Made by a program: the position numbers and the translations under genes | Origin: Candidatus Companilactobacillus pullicola | GTDB lineage: Bacteria; Bacillota; Bacilli; Lactobacillales; Lactobacillaceae | DNA: 33,253 nt | NCBI GenBank assembly: GCA_019116025.1 | Contig: DXCM01000002.1 | Coordinates: 1-33,253 of the forward strand | Direction: 5' to 3' | Part shown: positions 1 through 7,383 of the stretch, in pieces | Position numbering within the stretch: position 1 is the stretch's first letter | Layout: each line of letters opens with the position of its first letter | Notes under the pieces: generated by a model | The model's database searches: none | What the model saw: only the letters and a program-made list of their open reading frames with translations | Told to the model about the DNA's origin: nothing

Positions 1-2
1 GA

Positions 3-131
3 ATGAAAAATATTAATCAAGCATTGAGTATCTTGAATACATTGCATGCTCAAAGTTATAGTGAAAACTTAAAAAAATACCTAAATCAGATTGCTATGAG
101 ATATGGAATAAATATTGAGTATAATAACTAA
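3..131 (+). CDS. C-terminal fragment of an unidentified protein (cut by the window edge)
   Basis: An open frame runs from the left edge to a TAA at 129-131 and gives 43 residues ending RYGINIEYNN. An ATG sits at position 3, but no ribosome binding site can be seen because the window starts there, so this is more likely the 3' end of a longer gene. The segment looks helical and amphipathic (SILNTLHAQSYSENLKKYLNQ is typical). It is followed at once by a strong terminator. A replication protein would be a reasonable occupant of this place in the plasmid, but nothing in the residues shows it. I do not recognise the family. Confidence 0.45.
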   Translation: MKNINQALSILNTLHAQSYSENLKKYLNQIAMRYGINIEYNN

Positions 132-150
132 GAGTATAATATGAACAGAT

Positions 151-188
151 GAAAAAGAAGAAAGTCTTAATGGCTTTCTTCTTTTTTT
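151..188. terminator. Bidirectional Rho-independent terminator
   Basis: A 10-bp stem (157-166 with 172-181, one G-T pair), a 5-base loop and a T-run at 182-188 end the rightward gene at 131. The A-run at 152-156 makes it work leftward as well. The TAA stop of the leftward gene lies across the loop, so convergent genes share it. Confidence 0.85.
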
Positions 189-445
189 CGATATTTTTCG
201 AGTTTGTGAGCTTTAACATAGCCGGAAAATTGCTTTAAAAAATCTTCCGTTTCGGCAACTGACAAGTTATCAATTTCAAAATACTTTTCAAGCAAAGCTC
301 CTTTTTGAATCAATCTACGTGTTCGTGCTTTCCGTTCTTTTGAGCGTTGCAGATATGTCTGTTGTTTAATAATCCGTTCCTCATGATTGATTTTTTCTTG
401 GAGTTTTTGTTTTTGTTGATTTAAACGTTGGATATAACTACTCAT
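167..445 (-). CDS. Small mobilisation-associated protein, DUF3847/TraD-like
   Basis: This 92-residue, very basic, mostly helical protein has an N-terminal coiled coil followed by the segment RKARTRRLIQKGALLEKYF. That segment is characteristic of the small DUF3847/TraD-like proteins found next to relaxase genes on mobilisable elements of Firmicutes. Such proteins are thought to assist relaxosome function, though the biochemical role is poorly known. I chose the ATG at 445. An in-frame GTG at 454 would add three residues, and neither has a strong ribosome binding site. Translation is probably coupled to the preceding gene, whose stop codon overlaps the start. The pair is transcribed away from the oriT and divergently from the relaxase. 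Family placement is from the motif only. Confidence 0.7.
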   Translation of the reverse strand: MSSYIQRLNQQKQKLQEKINHEERIIKQQTYLQRSKERKARTRRLIQKGALLEKYFEIDNLSVAETEDFLKQFSGYVKAHKLEKYRKKEESH

Positions 446-647
446 GGTGTTCACTTGCTTGGTAGAGATGAGCTAATTGATTAATTAAGTGGTTAATCGT
501 GTCCTTATCTAGATCAGTATAGTCTAAGTTCAATTTAGCAATCAATTTATGTCCTAAATTCTTATCAATTGTAATTTTAGCTTCCTTGATTTGAGCATTT
601 AATTTTTTAAGCTGAGCTTCCTGCTTAGCAAGTTTACTATTATTCAT
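438..647 (-). CDS. Small relaxosome-associated hypothetical protein
   Basis: The product is 69 residues. It has an N-terminal coiled coil (LAKQEAQLKKLNAQIKEAK) and a C-terminal helical part containing NLGHKLIAKLNLDYTDLD. It lies directly left of the oriT, is transcribed leftward, and overlaps the DUF3847-like gene by a few bases, so the two form one operon. Position and size suggest an accessory protein that helps the relaxase at oriT, like the small MobC/TraD-type proteins of other plasmids. There is no recognisable ribbon-helix-helix or HTH motif, so DNA binding is not shown. The ATG at 647 is preceded by a purine-rich AGAAAGAAG. It is probably a real gene because it sits in a conserved kind of place with tight coupling. 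Confidence 0.6.
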   Translation of the reverse strand: MNNSKLAKQEAQLKKLNAQIKEAKITIDKNLGHKLIAKLNLDYTDLDKDTINHLINQLAHLYQASEHHE

Positions 648-743
648 TTTGCATACTTCTTTCTAAAAGTTATTGATTACAAGGTAAGGATATCATAGCT
701 GACAAAGGAAATAAATTAGCGAAACAAATAAATCTAAATTAAT

Positions 744-775
744 TTGAACTGTATGGATAAAAACGTTATTATCCA
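744..775 (+). promoter_or_regulatory. Relaxase promoter with overlapping inverted-repeat operator
   Basis: TTGAAC (744-749), a 17-base spacer and TATTAT (767-772) form a good sigma-A promoter pointing at the relaxase. A perfect inverted repeat TGGATAA-N8-TTATCCA (754-760 and 769-775) covers the -10 element. A protein bound there would block transcription. The relaxase or one of the two small leftward proteins is the obvious candidate, but that is inference. Confidence 0.65.
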
Positions 776-824
776 AATAATAAATGGTTAAGAAATAGAG
801 AAATGAATACTAGATAATTAAAGA

Positions 825-900
825 AATCAGTAAACGAGCAAAGCGAGGTTTACTGCGCACTTACACGTCAAATTAAAATTGACGTAAATAAGTGCTTAAA
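825..900. other. oriT: Origin of transfer (oriT), RSF1010/MOBQ type
   Basis: Between the divergent mobilisation genes lies a perfect inverted repeat AGTAAAC/GTTTACT (829-835 and 848-854). Next to it is GCGCACTTA (855-863), whose complement TAAGTGCGC matches the nic core of RSF1010-type oriTs. A second nested inverted repeat follows: GCACTTA/TAAGTGC (857-863 and 889-895) encloses ACGTCAA/TTGACGT (865-871 and 879-885). A MOBQ relaxase is encoded 50 bp downstream, as expected. By analogy, nicking would be on the minus strand near TAAGTG/CGC. Confidence 0.85.
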
Positions 901-945
901 AAGTGTGAGAGAATTCGCTACGCTCAAACAAAGGAGAAGATTTTA

Positions 946-3012
946 ATGGCAATTTTCCATATGTCGTTTAACAATATTTCAAATGGAAAAGGGAGAGGAG
1001 CAATTGCGAGTGCTAGTTATCGGAGTGGAGAACAGTTATATGATGAAAAAGAAGGACGAAGTTATTTTTATGAACGAAGTGTAAAACCAGAAACATATAT
1101 TTTAAAACCAGACTATGCACCAGAATGGTGTTTAGATCGAGAAAGGTTATGGAATGAAGTTGAAAAAAAGGAAAATAAAATTAATTCAAGGTATGCTAAA
1201 GAATTTAATGTCGCATTGCCGATTGAATTAAATGAAGAAGAGCAAAAAGAGCTGTTATTAAATTATGTTCAACAAAATTTTGTAGATGACGGAATGGTAG
1301 CGGATATTGCGATTCATCGCGATCATGATCAAAATCCGCACGCACATGTAATGTTGACTAATCGACCATTTAATCAGGACGGAACATGGGGACAAAAGAG
1401 TAAACATGAGTATATCTTAGATAGAAACGGAAATAAAACATATACCACAAATGGCAATGTTAGAAATCGAAAAATCTGGTTAGTTGATTGGGATAAAAGA
1501 GAAAAGATGGAAGAGTGGCGGAGTAACTGGGCGAAAGCGGTTAATGAACAACTAGAAAAGAAAGGGTTAAGTGAACGGATTAGTCATAAATCATTTGAAA
1601 GACAAGGAATAAATCAAGAGCCAACCATCCATGTGGGCGTTAAAAAAAGTAAACAAAGAATTGCGTATAACAAGGCAATTAAAAGTAAACAAAAGGCCGA
1701 TCAAAGATTAGAAGAAACTGAGCGAAAGGCAAAAAATAACCGTCATCGGAACAAACTAAATAGTTTTTTATCATATGCAGAAAAACACCAAATTGCAGAT
1801 CTAAGTAAAACGTTAAAAACATATGTTGATTTTGAAAATATCAATGATAAACGGCGAATGCTTGAGAATTGGAAAAACAGTGTTTTAGTTAAGAAAATTA
1901 TGGGAATGGACGTTGTGCGTCAGATGGCCCTAATCAATAAAACGGAATTGAATGTCAATAAGGCCAATGAATTATTGGATAAAGTCGCCAATCGAATGAT
2001 AAAGAAACTATATCCGCAATTAGAAAAAAGCAACATGAATGAATATGAAAAACGAGAATTAATCGAAGAAACAGTTAAGGACGATCATGTTTATCAGGGA
2101 AAAGAATTAGCGGATAAAATGGAAGATATTCGTGAATATCTGTTGGATAAACGGGTAACAACTTTTATAAGACGGCCGATGGTTAATTTAAGACTGTTAG
2201 GAAAATGGAATGAAAGCAATTATCAAAAGTTGAATGAATTACTAAATGGATATGACGTTACGAGTGATGAGTTAATTAAAGGGGAAAAGACTGACAAATT
2301 AAATGGGATGAGAGAAAGCGATAAAAAGAAAGTCGGTCAGTTAGCAAAAAATATCCGAAGTAATGATTATATGGAAGCGATTATTAATACACAGTATAAA
2401 GCGGTATTAGGAATGGCATTTCCTAAAATCAATCAAGATCGGTTATCGATCAAAGATAAAGAGAAATTATATATGCACGCAATGTACTATGATCCAGCAT
2501 TAAAGCCGTATTCGACTACCGAAATAAAAGAAATTGTCCAGCAAGCTAAACCAGAGTTTACGCATGAGGAACATGAGATCGGATTGGAATTTCTAGATGG
2601 TAAAAGAAAGATTGATACGATCACAAATAAACATTTGAAATCAGTATTACAACATCAAGGAATGAAGCAAATGTTTATTTATGAATGCCGTGAAGATAAG
2701 CAGCTTGATCAAGATAAGGTATCAAAAATCAGAAAGAAGTTTATGGCTAACGAGGACTATCTTGATAAACAAAGAGAAGCAACATTTAACGACTATAAAG
2801 CATTAGGATATAACGATTATACGGCAACGGAATATAATCAAACGACTTTTAGTGATCAAATCATTAATGACCTGATGAGAGAAGATTATAGCAAGTATGA
2901 ACTAGAACATCGGAAAGCGGAAGAAAGAAAACTAGAACGAGAAATGACTCGAAAACAGCGGAAAGGCAAAGGAAAAGGACGACGCAAAGATTCATTTACA
3001 CCACATTTATGA
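946..3012 (+). CDS. mobA: MobA/MobL family (MOBQ) relaxase
   Basis: This protein nicks oriT, stays covalently bound to the 5' end and pilots the strand into the recipient. The N-terminal domain (about residues 1-230) shows the catalytic tyrosine context SASYRSG (Tyr25) and the metal-binding histidine motif HRDHDQNPHAHV (residues 124-135), both hallmarks of MobA/MobL relaxases. The C-terminal 450 residues are charged and helical with no motif I recognise. The C-terminus is extremely basic (QRKGKGKGRRK). I place the start at the ATG at 946, which follows AAGGAG at 931, giving 688 residues. A GTG at 892 in the same frame lies inside the oriT inverted repeat and is unlikely to be used. The gene follows oriT and precedes the type IV secretion operon, so the element is self-transmissible by layout. 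Confidence 0.95.
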   Translation: MAIFHMSFNNISNGKGRGAIASASYRSGEQLYDEKEGRSYFYERSVKPETYILKPDYAPEWCLDRERLWNEVEKKENKINSRYAKEFNVALPIELNEEEQKELLLNYVQQNFVDDGMVADIAIHRDHDQNPHAHVMLTNRPFNQDGTWGQKSKHEYILDRNGNKTYTTNGNVRNRKIWLVDWDKREKMEEWRSNWAKAVNEQLEKKGLSERISHKSFERQGINQEPTIHVGVKKSKQRIAYNKAIKSKQKADQRLEETERKAKNNRHRNKLNSFLSYAEKHQIADLSKTLKTYVDFENINDKRRMLENWKNSVLVKKIMGMDVVRQMALINKTELNVNKANELLDKVANRMIKKLYPQLEKSNMNEYEKRELIEETVKDDHVYQGKELADKMEDIREYLLDKRVTTFIRRPMVNLRLLGKWNESNYQKLNELLNGYDVTSDELIKGEKTDKLNGMRESDKKKVGQLAKNIRSNDYMEAIINTQYKAVLGMAFPKINQDRLSIKDKEKLYMHAMYYDPALKPYSTTEIKEIVQQAKPEFTHEEHEIGLEFLDGKRKIDTITNKHLKSVLQHQGMKQMFIYECREDKQLDQDKVSKIRKKFMANEDYLDKQREATFNDYKALGYNDYTATEYNQTTFSDQIINDLMREDYSKYELEHRKAEERKLEREMTRKQRKGKGKGRRKDSFTPHL

Positions 3013-3066
3013 AAACATGTTGCTAAGCAATATATTAGTTCATATAATGAAGATTGAAAGGTGGTG

Positions 3067-3372
3067 ATGAGATTGGAAGTGAATATGAATGATTGGATTT
3101 CATTAGCACAAGCTAGTAAGAATTTAGGATTTAATAGAAATTATATTCAAAGTCGAATTTTAAAATATGATCTTGAATCTGAAATGCTTGATAGGGGAAT
3201 GCTTTTAGAGCTAGGGAACGCCAAATTCATAAATTCAAAGGGGATTGAATTTGTGAAACAGCACGTAAAAAAACTGGGCGTCCACGTAAACAGGAGAAGT
3301 GATTACGTGGACATGTACTTAAAGATCGCCCCTTTAAGCACAATTGTCCCAGCAGTTAATATTGTATACTAA
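3067..3372 (+). CDS. Small helix-turn-helix protein preceding the transfer operon
   Basis: The 101-residue product contains DWISLAQASKNLGFNRNYIQSRILKY, which reads as an excisionase/MerR-like helix-turn-helix. I use the ATG at 3067 behind GAAAGG; a GTG at 3061 and an ATG at 3085 are alternatives. The gene sits alone between the relaxase and the secretion operon, where a transfer regulator would be expected. Its last 90 bases contain two inverted repeats and a promoter-like sequence, so the protein may control the operon from sites inside its own 3' end. Function as a transfer regulator is inferred from context; the HTH is moderately clear. Confidence 0.65.
   Translation: MRLEVNMNDWISLAQASKNLGFNRNYIQSRILKYDLESEMLDRGMLLELGNAKFINSKGIEFVKQHVKKLGVHVNRRSDYVDMYLKIAPLSTIVPAVNIVY
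3280..3370 (+). promoter_or_regulatory. Inverted repeats and candidate promoter of the transfer operon
   Basis: Inside the end of the HTH gene lie a perfect 9-bp inverted repeat GTCCACGTA/TACGTGGAC (3280-3288 and 3304-3312) and a 7-bp one CTTAAAG/CTTTAAG (3318-3324 and 3332-3338). Just behind them is TTGTCC followed 15 bases later by TATACT (3366-3371 region), a plausible but short-spaced promoter. Together they look like an operator-promoter block for the genes starting at 3408. Confidence 0.4.
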
Positions 3373-3407
3373 ATCAAAATATTTTTTTAAAGAGGAGATA
3401 ATATTCT

Positions 3408-4028
3408 ATGCGTGCAGAGAAGTATGAGGGAATTGATAAAGTACTTGTAATTGATGATCGCGGGGAAAAGGCAGTGATTTCCAAAGGGGAAGATTTGGAA
3501 GATAAAACGCAATTATCTAATCAACTACAAGCAAGGGGAAAGAGCGTTAATCAAGCAAGAGAAGAATTGATTACGAAAAGTTTAACTAATAAGTTGAAGT
3601 TTGCACCAGCAAGACTGAAAGAATATTTTGCAGAACGCAATCAATCTGATGAGGTTGAAAAGATTGATAAGCTAACATCAACTGTACCAAGTCAGAACTT
3701 TAAAAAGATCTCAAACGAAGTTGAATTCTTTGGACAGAGCTTTTTAGAAGGCTTTTTGGATTTTTATGGGATTGAATTAGACAATGCCGTAAAAGATTAC
3801 GAACGAAGGTTACATATCATTGAGCAAGTGGATTTGAATAATCATCATAAAGCATATTATTTAGGAACAGTCATTGATAATGACTTGAAACTTGCGAATG
3901 AAAAAGAGCCATTAGCTTCAAGAGAAGAAGCTGAAGAGGTGTTGCAGAAATTCAGTAAATCTGAAGCAGAACGAGACTTATCAGCGACTTTGCAAAGGAG
4001 AGAAGAAAAAGACGATGAAAATGAATGA
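3408..4028 (+). CDS. Conjugation operon protein of unknown function (first gene)
   Basis: This 206-residue, hydrophilic, charged protein has no signal peptide or membrane segment, so it is cytoplasmic. The ATG at 3408 follows AGAGGAGATA. It begins the transfer operon and its 3' end overlaps the pilin-like gene by 14 bases. Small cytoplasmic TrsA/TrsB-like proteins occupy this place in related Gram-positive transfer operons, but I see no catalytic motif. The C-terminal part (EEAEEVLQKFSKSEAERDLSATLQ is typical) is strongly helical. A regulatory or assembly role is possible and unproven. Confidence 0.7.
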   Translation: MRAEKYEGIDKVLVIDDRGEKAVISKGEDLEDKTQLSNQLQARGKSVNQAREELITKSLTNKLKFAPARLKEYFAERNQSDEVEKIDKLTSTVPSQNFKKISNEVEFFGQSFLEGFLDFYGIELDNAVKDYERRLHIIEQVDLNNHHKAYYLGTVIDNDLKLANEKEPLASREEAEEVLQKFSKSEAERDLSATLQRREEKDDENE

Positions 4029-4374
4029 GGCCAAATCCAAGATTAGTAGAATGAAAAGCAAACTAGCTTTAGCTGGAACAACGGCAATGATGACATTATT
4101 AAGTGCTAGTCCAGTATTAGCGGACGCGAGTGCAGGTCAAGTACAAAGTAAGATTACAAATGTTGCACATGTTGTTCAGGGAGTATTGACTGGTTTGATT
4201 GTCGTTGTTGGAATTTGTGTAGCTTTATTTATTATTTTAAAGCGTATGCCAGACGCTGACGATCCACGTGAAAAGAGTGAAGTTTATCATGCAGTTGGGC
4301 GTGTGGCAGGATTAGTTGCTTTAGGAGCAGCGATTGTGTGGTTGCTTCCATGGGTATACAGCTTATTCCAATAA
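4015..4374 (+). CDS. VirB2-like pilin / CagC-family type IV secretion protein
   Basis: The product has 119 residues. A basic N-terminus (residues 1-18) is followed by a hydrophobic stretch ending in SPVLADA, which reads as a signal peptide with cleavage after VLA. Two membrane helices then follow (about residues 50-75 and 92-115) with a short polar loop between them. This is the architecture of VirB2/TrbC-type major pilins and of the CagC family found in Gram-positive conjugation operons. It sits upstream of the VirB3-like and VirB4 genes, as in other type IV systems. The start overlaps the preceding stop (ATGAAAATGAATGA), indicating translational coupling. In Gram-positive bacteria it is expected in the membrane channel or a surface fibre; which one is unknown. 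Confidence 0.8.
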   Translation: MKMNEAKSKISRMKSKLALAGTTAMMTLLSASPVLADASAGQVQSKITNVAHVVQGVLTGLIVVVGICVALFIILKRMPDADDPREKSEVYHAVGRVAGLVALGAAIVWLLPWVYSLFQ

Positions 4375-4389
4375 AAAAGGAGAGTTTAC

Positions 4390-4734
4390 ATGAAGAAAGG
4401 GAAAGAATTTGTCTTTCCTGAAAATGTGAATAAGGATTTTGGTGTGTGGCATGGATTTACGTTGAAAGATATTGGGGTCATGCTAGGCGTCTTAGCAATC
4501 GGGCTATTGTTATTTTTAATTCCACCATACAATCTGATTTTGGTGATTATCAAAATAGTAATAGTTGCAGTAGCCATGACAATCGTCATGGCTATTTTAT
4601 CAATCAAGCCGATCAAATCACGGAAAAACATTAAGATGAGTGATCTTCACAAAATCAGGAAAGCATATCGAAAAAGTCAGAAATTGTATTATATCGCACC
4701 AAAGAAAAAAAGAGATGATTTAGATGAAAAATAA
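4390..4734 (+). CDS. VirB3-like / PrgI-type membrane protein
   Basis: The 114-residue product has a short cytoplasmic N-terminus beginning KKGKEFVFPENVNKDFG, two adjacent membrane helices (about residues 27-46 and 48-70), and a basic C-terminal tail. That topology and its place immediately before the VirB4 module match VirB3 and PrgI-family proteins, which anchor the VirB4 ATPase at the membrane. The ATG at 4390 follows AAAGGAGAG. Its end overlaps the next gene by 11 bases. A complementary-strand frame here is a shadow. Family assignment is from topology and gene order. Confidence 0.75.
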   Translation: MKKGKEFVFPENVNKDFGVWHGFTLKDIGVMLGVLAIGLLLFLIPPYNLILVIIKIVIVAVAMTIVMAILSIKPIKSRKNIKMSDLHKIRKAYRKSQKLYYIAPKKKRDDLDEK

Positions 4735-5377
4735 AGGGAAAGAAAATAAAAAGTTTGAGTGGACTTATCGGCCACCGAAAGTTGATAACGGGAAACAGAC
4801 ATTTGATCAAATGAGCTTGGTACAAGGAATCTATGAAGATTACTTTGTATTAAAAACGGGGAGATTAACGGGAGCGATAGCAGTCAGTGGTGTTAATTTA
4901 GATCTATTAAGTAGCCAAGAACAGGGCGACTTATTTGATGACTATAATGCCTTTTTGATTAGTACATTTGGGGAAGAACATGAGAGCTTAGAGTTTAGAG
5001 AAACAACAGTTCCGGTCAATATGGAAGAGTATATCAAGCATTTAAAAAAGATTTATTTAAAACTTCAAGAAGAAACACCAGAACAGATTTTTAAAATCAA
5101 CTTAGTCGCAAGTTATATAGATCACTTCTCAAAAATCCAACGAGAAAGCGAAATGACAACCAAAGAACGCATGATTATTGCAAGTGAATCAATTAAAAGT
5201 AAAAGATTTGAAGATCTACAAGCTAGTAGTCAACGGTTGAAAGAAAAGTTAAACCAGATCATGAAAGATCTTAGCAACTCATTAAGTGATTATGATGTAC
5301 AAATGCGAATCGTTACCGGAAACGAATATAAACACAATTTGAAGAATTTAATCAACTTTGAAAAGAATGATTATTAA
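4724..5377 (+). CDS. TrsD-like conjugation protein, partner of the VirB4 ATPase
   Basis: This 217-residue soluble protein contains VDNGKQTFDQMSLVQGIYED and a charged helical second half. In staphylococcal and enterococcal transfer operons a TrsD/TraD protein of this size lies directly before the VirB4 gene, and it resembles the N-terminal part of VirB4 proteins. The gene overlaps the VirB3-like gene and is followed 17 bp later by trsE, so the products are likely made together. No ATPase motif is present. A role at the base of the channel with TrsE is inferred from order. Confidence 0.7.
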   Translation: MKNKGKENKKFEWTYRPPKVDNGKQTFDQMSLVQGIYEDYFVLKTGRLTGAIAVSGVNLDLLSSQEQGDLFDDYNAFLISTFGEEHESLEFRETTVPVNMEEYIKHLKKIYLKLQEETPEQIFKINLVASYIDHFSKIQRESEMTTKERMIIASESIKSKRFEDLQASSQRLKEKLNQIMKDLSNSLSDYDVQMRIVTGNEYKHNLKNLINFEKNDY

Positions 5378-5394
5378 TTACGGAGGGGAAGCTA

Positions 5395-7368
5395 ATGAGT
5401 TTAGGAGATAGAGTAATTGATTTCTTTATGGGGAAGAAAAGCGAAGAACCTGTATCAGAAAAGAAAAGTAAAGATATCGATTTTGTTAAAGCGTTGAATC
5501 AAGATGATTTGCATGCAATTTTCCCATTTGCGTGGGAACAGTATCCAACTAAAGTTCAGACTGGAGAAAATTATGTACGAGTTTTAGCGGTGGCTGATTA
5601 TCCGAAACGAGTTTATGGGAACTGGTTATCAGAATTACGGCGAAAAAAAGGCGTTATCGACATCGTACAGTATGTCGATAGCGCCAATAATCAATCAATG
5701 ATTGATTATTATCGCAAAACTATCCAGAACAAAGAGGCTGAAAAGCTTCAAGTTCATGATCCTTACAAGTTAAAGATCTTAGATAGTTATATCAAGTCTG
5801 CCAATCAGCAACTGGATAAATACTTGGATAATCAAGCAACCTTTGTTTACCAGCATATGTTAATTTATTTACGAGCGAAAAGCGAAAAAGAGCTTGATGA
5901 TCTAACGGATAAAGTCAAAAATACGTTGATTAAATTACAAATGAAACCGTTAGTTCCGGTCAAAGCAACGTTTCAAGCGTTCTGGTCGGCAATGCCAATC
6001 AATACGAATTTACTAAGTGAGTATACGTATCGTGAAAGCAATACTGATGTAGCCAGTTCAATGTTCCCGTTTGATAATCCTGAAATCTTAGATTTGAAAC
6101 CACGTAGTGATATTGAAGGAATCAATCAAGATACGGGGAGTTTGATTGCAATTGATAAGTTTGATCGGAATAAAACGTTAAATCAAAACGAAGTAATTAT
6201 CGGGACGTCTGGAGTGGGCAAGACAACCTATATGATTCAGAAGATTTTACGTTATGCGGTACAAGGCTACAAGATCTATATTATTGATCCAGAAAATGAA
6301 TATTCAAAGATCGTAGAAAAATTAGGTGGAGCGGTATTGCATTTGTCTTCTAATAGTTCACATAAAATCAATCCGTTACAGATTTTTAGTGAAGAGTTAA
6401 TTAGTGAAGATGAAAAAGCCGATAGTATGTACAAGTTAGTCAACGAAAAGATCCAACGGCTAAAAGGCTTTTTGGAAACATTGAAACCAGATATTAACCA
6501 AGTTGAAAAAGCGATTATGGACGACATTTTCCAACAAGCATATAAAACAAGTGGAATCTTACAATATCGGCACATTGATGAAATCAAAGCGGAACAGTGG
6601 CCAACATTGAAGAATGTATATGATGAACTTGAGAAGTTAAAGAGTAGCAATGCAGAACGTTTCGAGCGGGTCAAGGATCTGTATTACATTTTGGGAAGCT
6701 ATGTAAACGGATCAAATACATTATTTAATGGCATAACAAGTGTTGATTTAAAGAGCAACATCGTTTCTTTTGATCTAAAGCCATTGCAAAGCGAACATGA
6801 AGTCCAAGCGGGAGCATATTTAGTGACGTTCCAATTTCTATGGGACGAAATCACAAAGGAAAGAACACAGAGAAAGAAATTATTTGTTGATGAATTTCAC
6901 TTTTTAACGTTGCATAAACAATCAGCAACATTTTTCCATCAAGCATACAAGCGATTTCGGAAGTACAATGCGGGGGCAATTGCCGGAACGCAACAAATTC
7001 AAGACGTTATTGAGGGGCATACAGATAACGGTATGAATATCGGGGAAGCGATTATTGGAAATAGTTTTACCAAAGTGTTTTTTGGCTTAGACGGTAAAGG
7101 GGTCGATGAAGTCATTGCCAAATTGCACATGAAATTCAGTGACAAGGAACGGAAGCTGTTAAATCACAGACGACAGGGGCAATGTTTGATGATTTATGGT
7201 GGGCAAAGAGCTTTCATGAACGTTGAATTAACTGAAGAAGAGCTAAGGTTGGTTGATCCAGAGGCGTATATGAAGAAGTATGAACGGGAAGATGATGAAC
7301 AACCGGATTATACGAAACGAATTACATTTACGCCAACGGAATTAGCTGAATTGCGCGATGAGCAATAA
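5395..7368 (+). CDS. trsE: VirB4-type conjugation ATPase TrsE
   Basis: The 657-residue product is the energising ATPase of the type IV secretion channel, acting on the inner face of the membrane. Walker A is GTSGVGKTT (about residues 270-278) and Walker B is KKLFVDEFHF (about residues 493-502). A later segment YNAGAIAGTQQIQDV fits the conserved VirB4 motif following Walker B. The length is typical of TrsE/TraE. The ATG at 5395 follows GGAGGGGAAGCTA. It lies between the TrsD-like protein and the EssB-like membrane protein. All expected ATPase motifs are intact. Confidence 0.95.
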   Translation: MSLGDRVIDFFMGKKSEEPVSEKKSKDIDFVKALNQDDLHAIFPFAWEQYPTKVQTGENYVRVLAVADYPKRVYGNWLSELRRKKGVIDIVQYVDSANNQSMIDYYRKTIQNKEAEKLQVHDPYKLKILDSYIKSANQQLDKYLDNQATFVYQHMLIYLRAKSEKELDDLTDKVKNTLIKLQMKPLVPVKATFQAFWSAMPINTNLLSEYTYRESNTDVASSMFPFDNPEILDLKPRSDIEGINQDTGSLIAIDKFDRNKTLNQNEVIIGTSGVGKTTYMIQKILRYAVQGYKIYIIDPENEYSKIVEKLGGAVLHLSSNSSHKINPLQIFSEELISEDEKADSMYKLVNEKIQRLKGFLETLKPDINQVEKAIMDDIFQQAYKTSGILQYRHIDEIKAEQWPTLKNVYDELEKLKSSNAERFERVKDLYYILGSYVNGSNTLFNGITSVDLKSNIVSFDLKPLQSEHEVQAGAYLVTFQFLWDEITKERTQRKKLFVDEFHFLTLHKQSATFFHQAYKRFRKYNAGAIAGTQQIQDVIEGHTDNGMNIGEAIIGNSFTKVFFGLDGKGVDEVIAKLHMKFSDKERKLLNHRRQGQCLMIYGGQRAFMNVELTEEELRLVDPEAYMKKYEREDDEQPDYTKRITFTPTELAELRDEQ

Positions 7369-7383
7369 GGGAGAGGAAAAGTA

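Noticed and set aside
892-945. GTG at 892 as the relaxase start
   Set aside because: It lies within the oriT inverted repeat and has no binding site, whereas the ATG at 946 follows AAGGAG and begins the conserved relaxase sequence.
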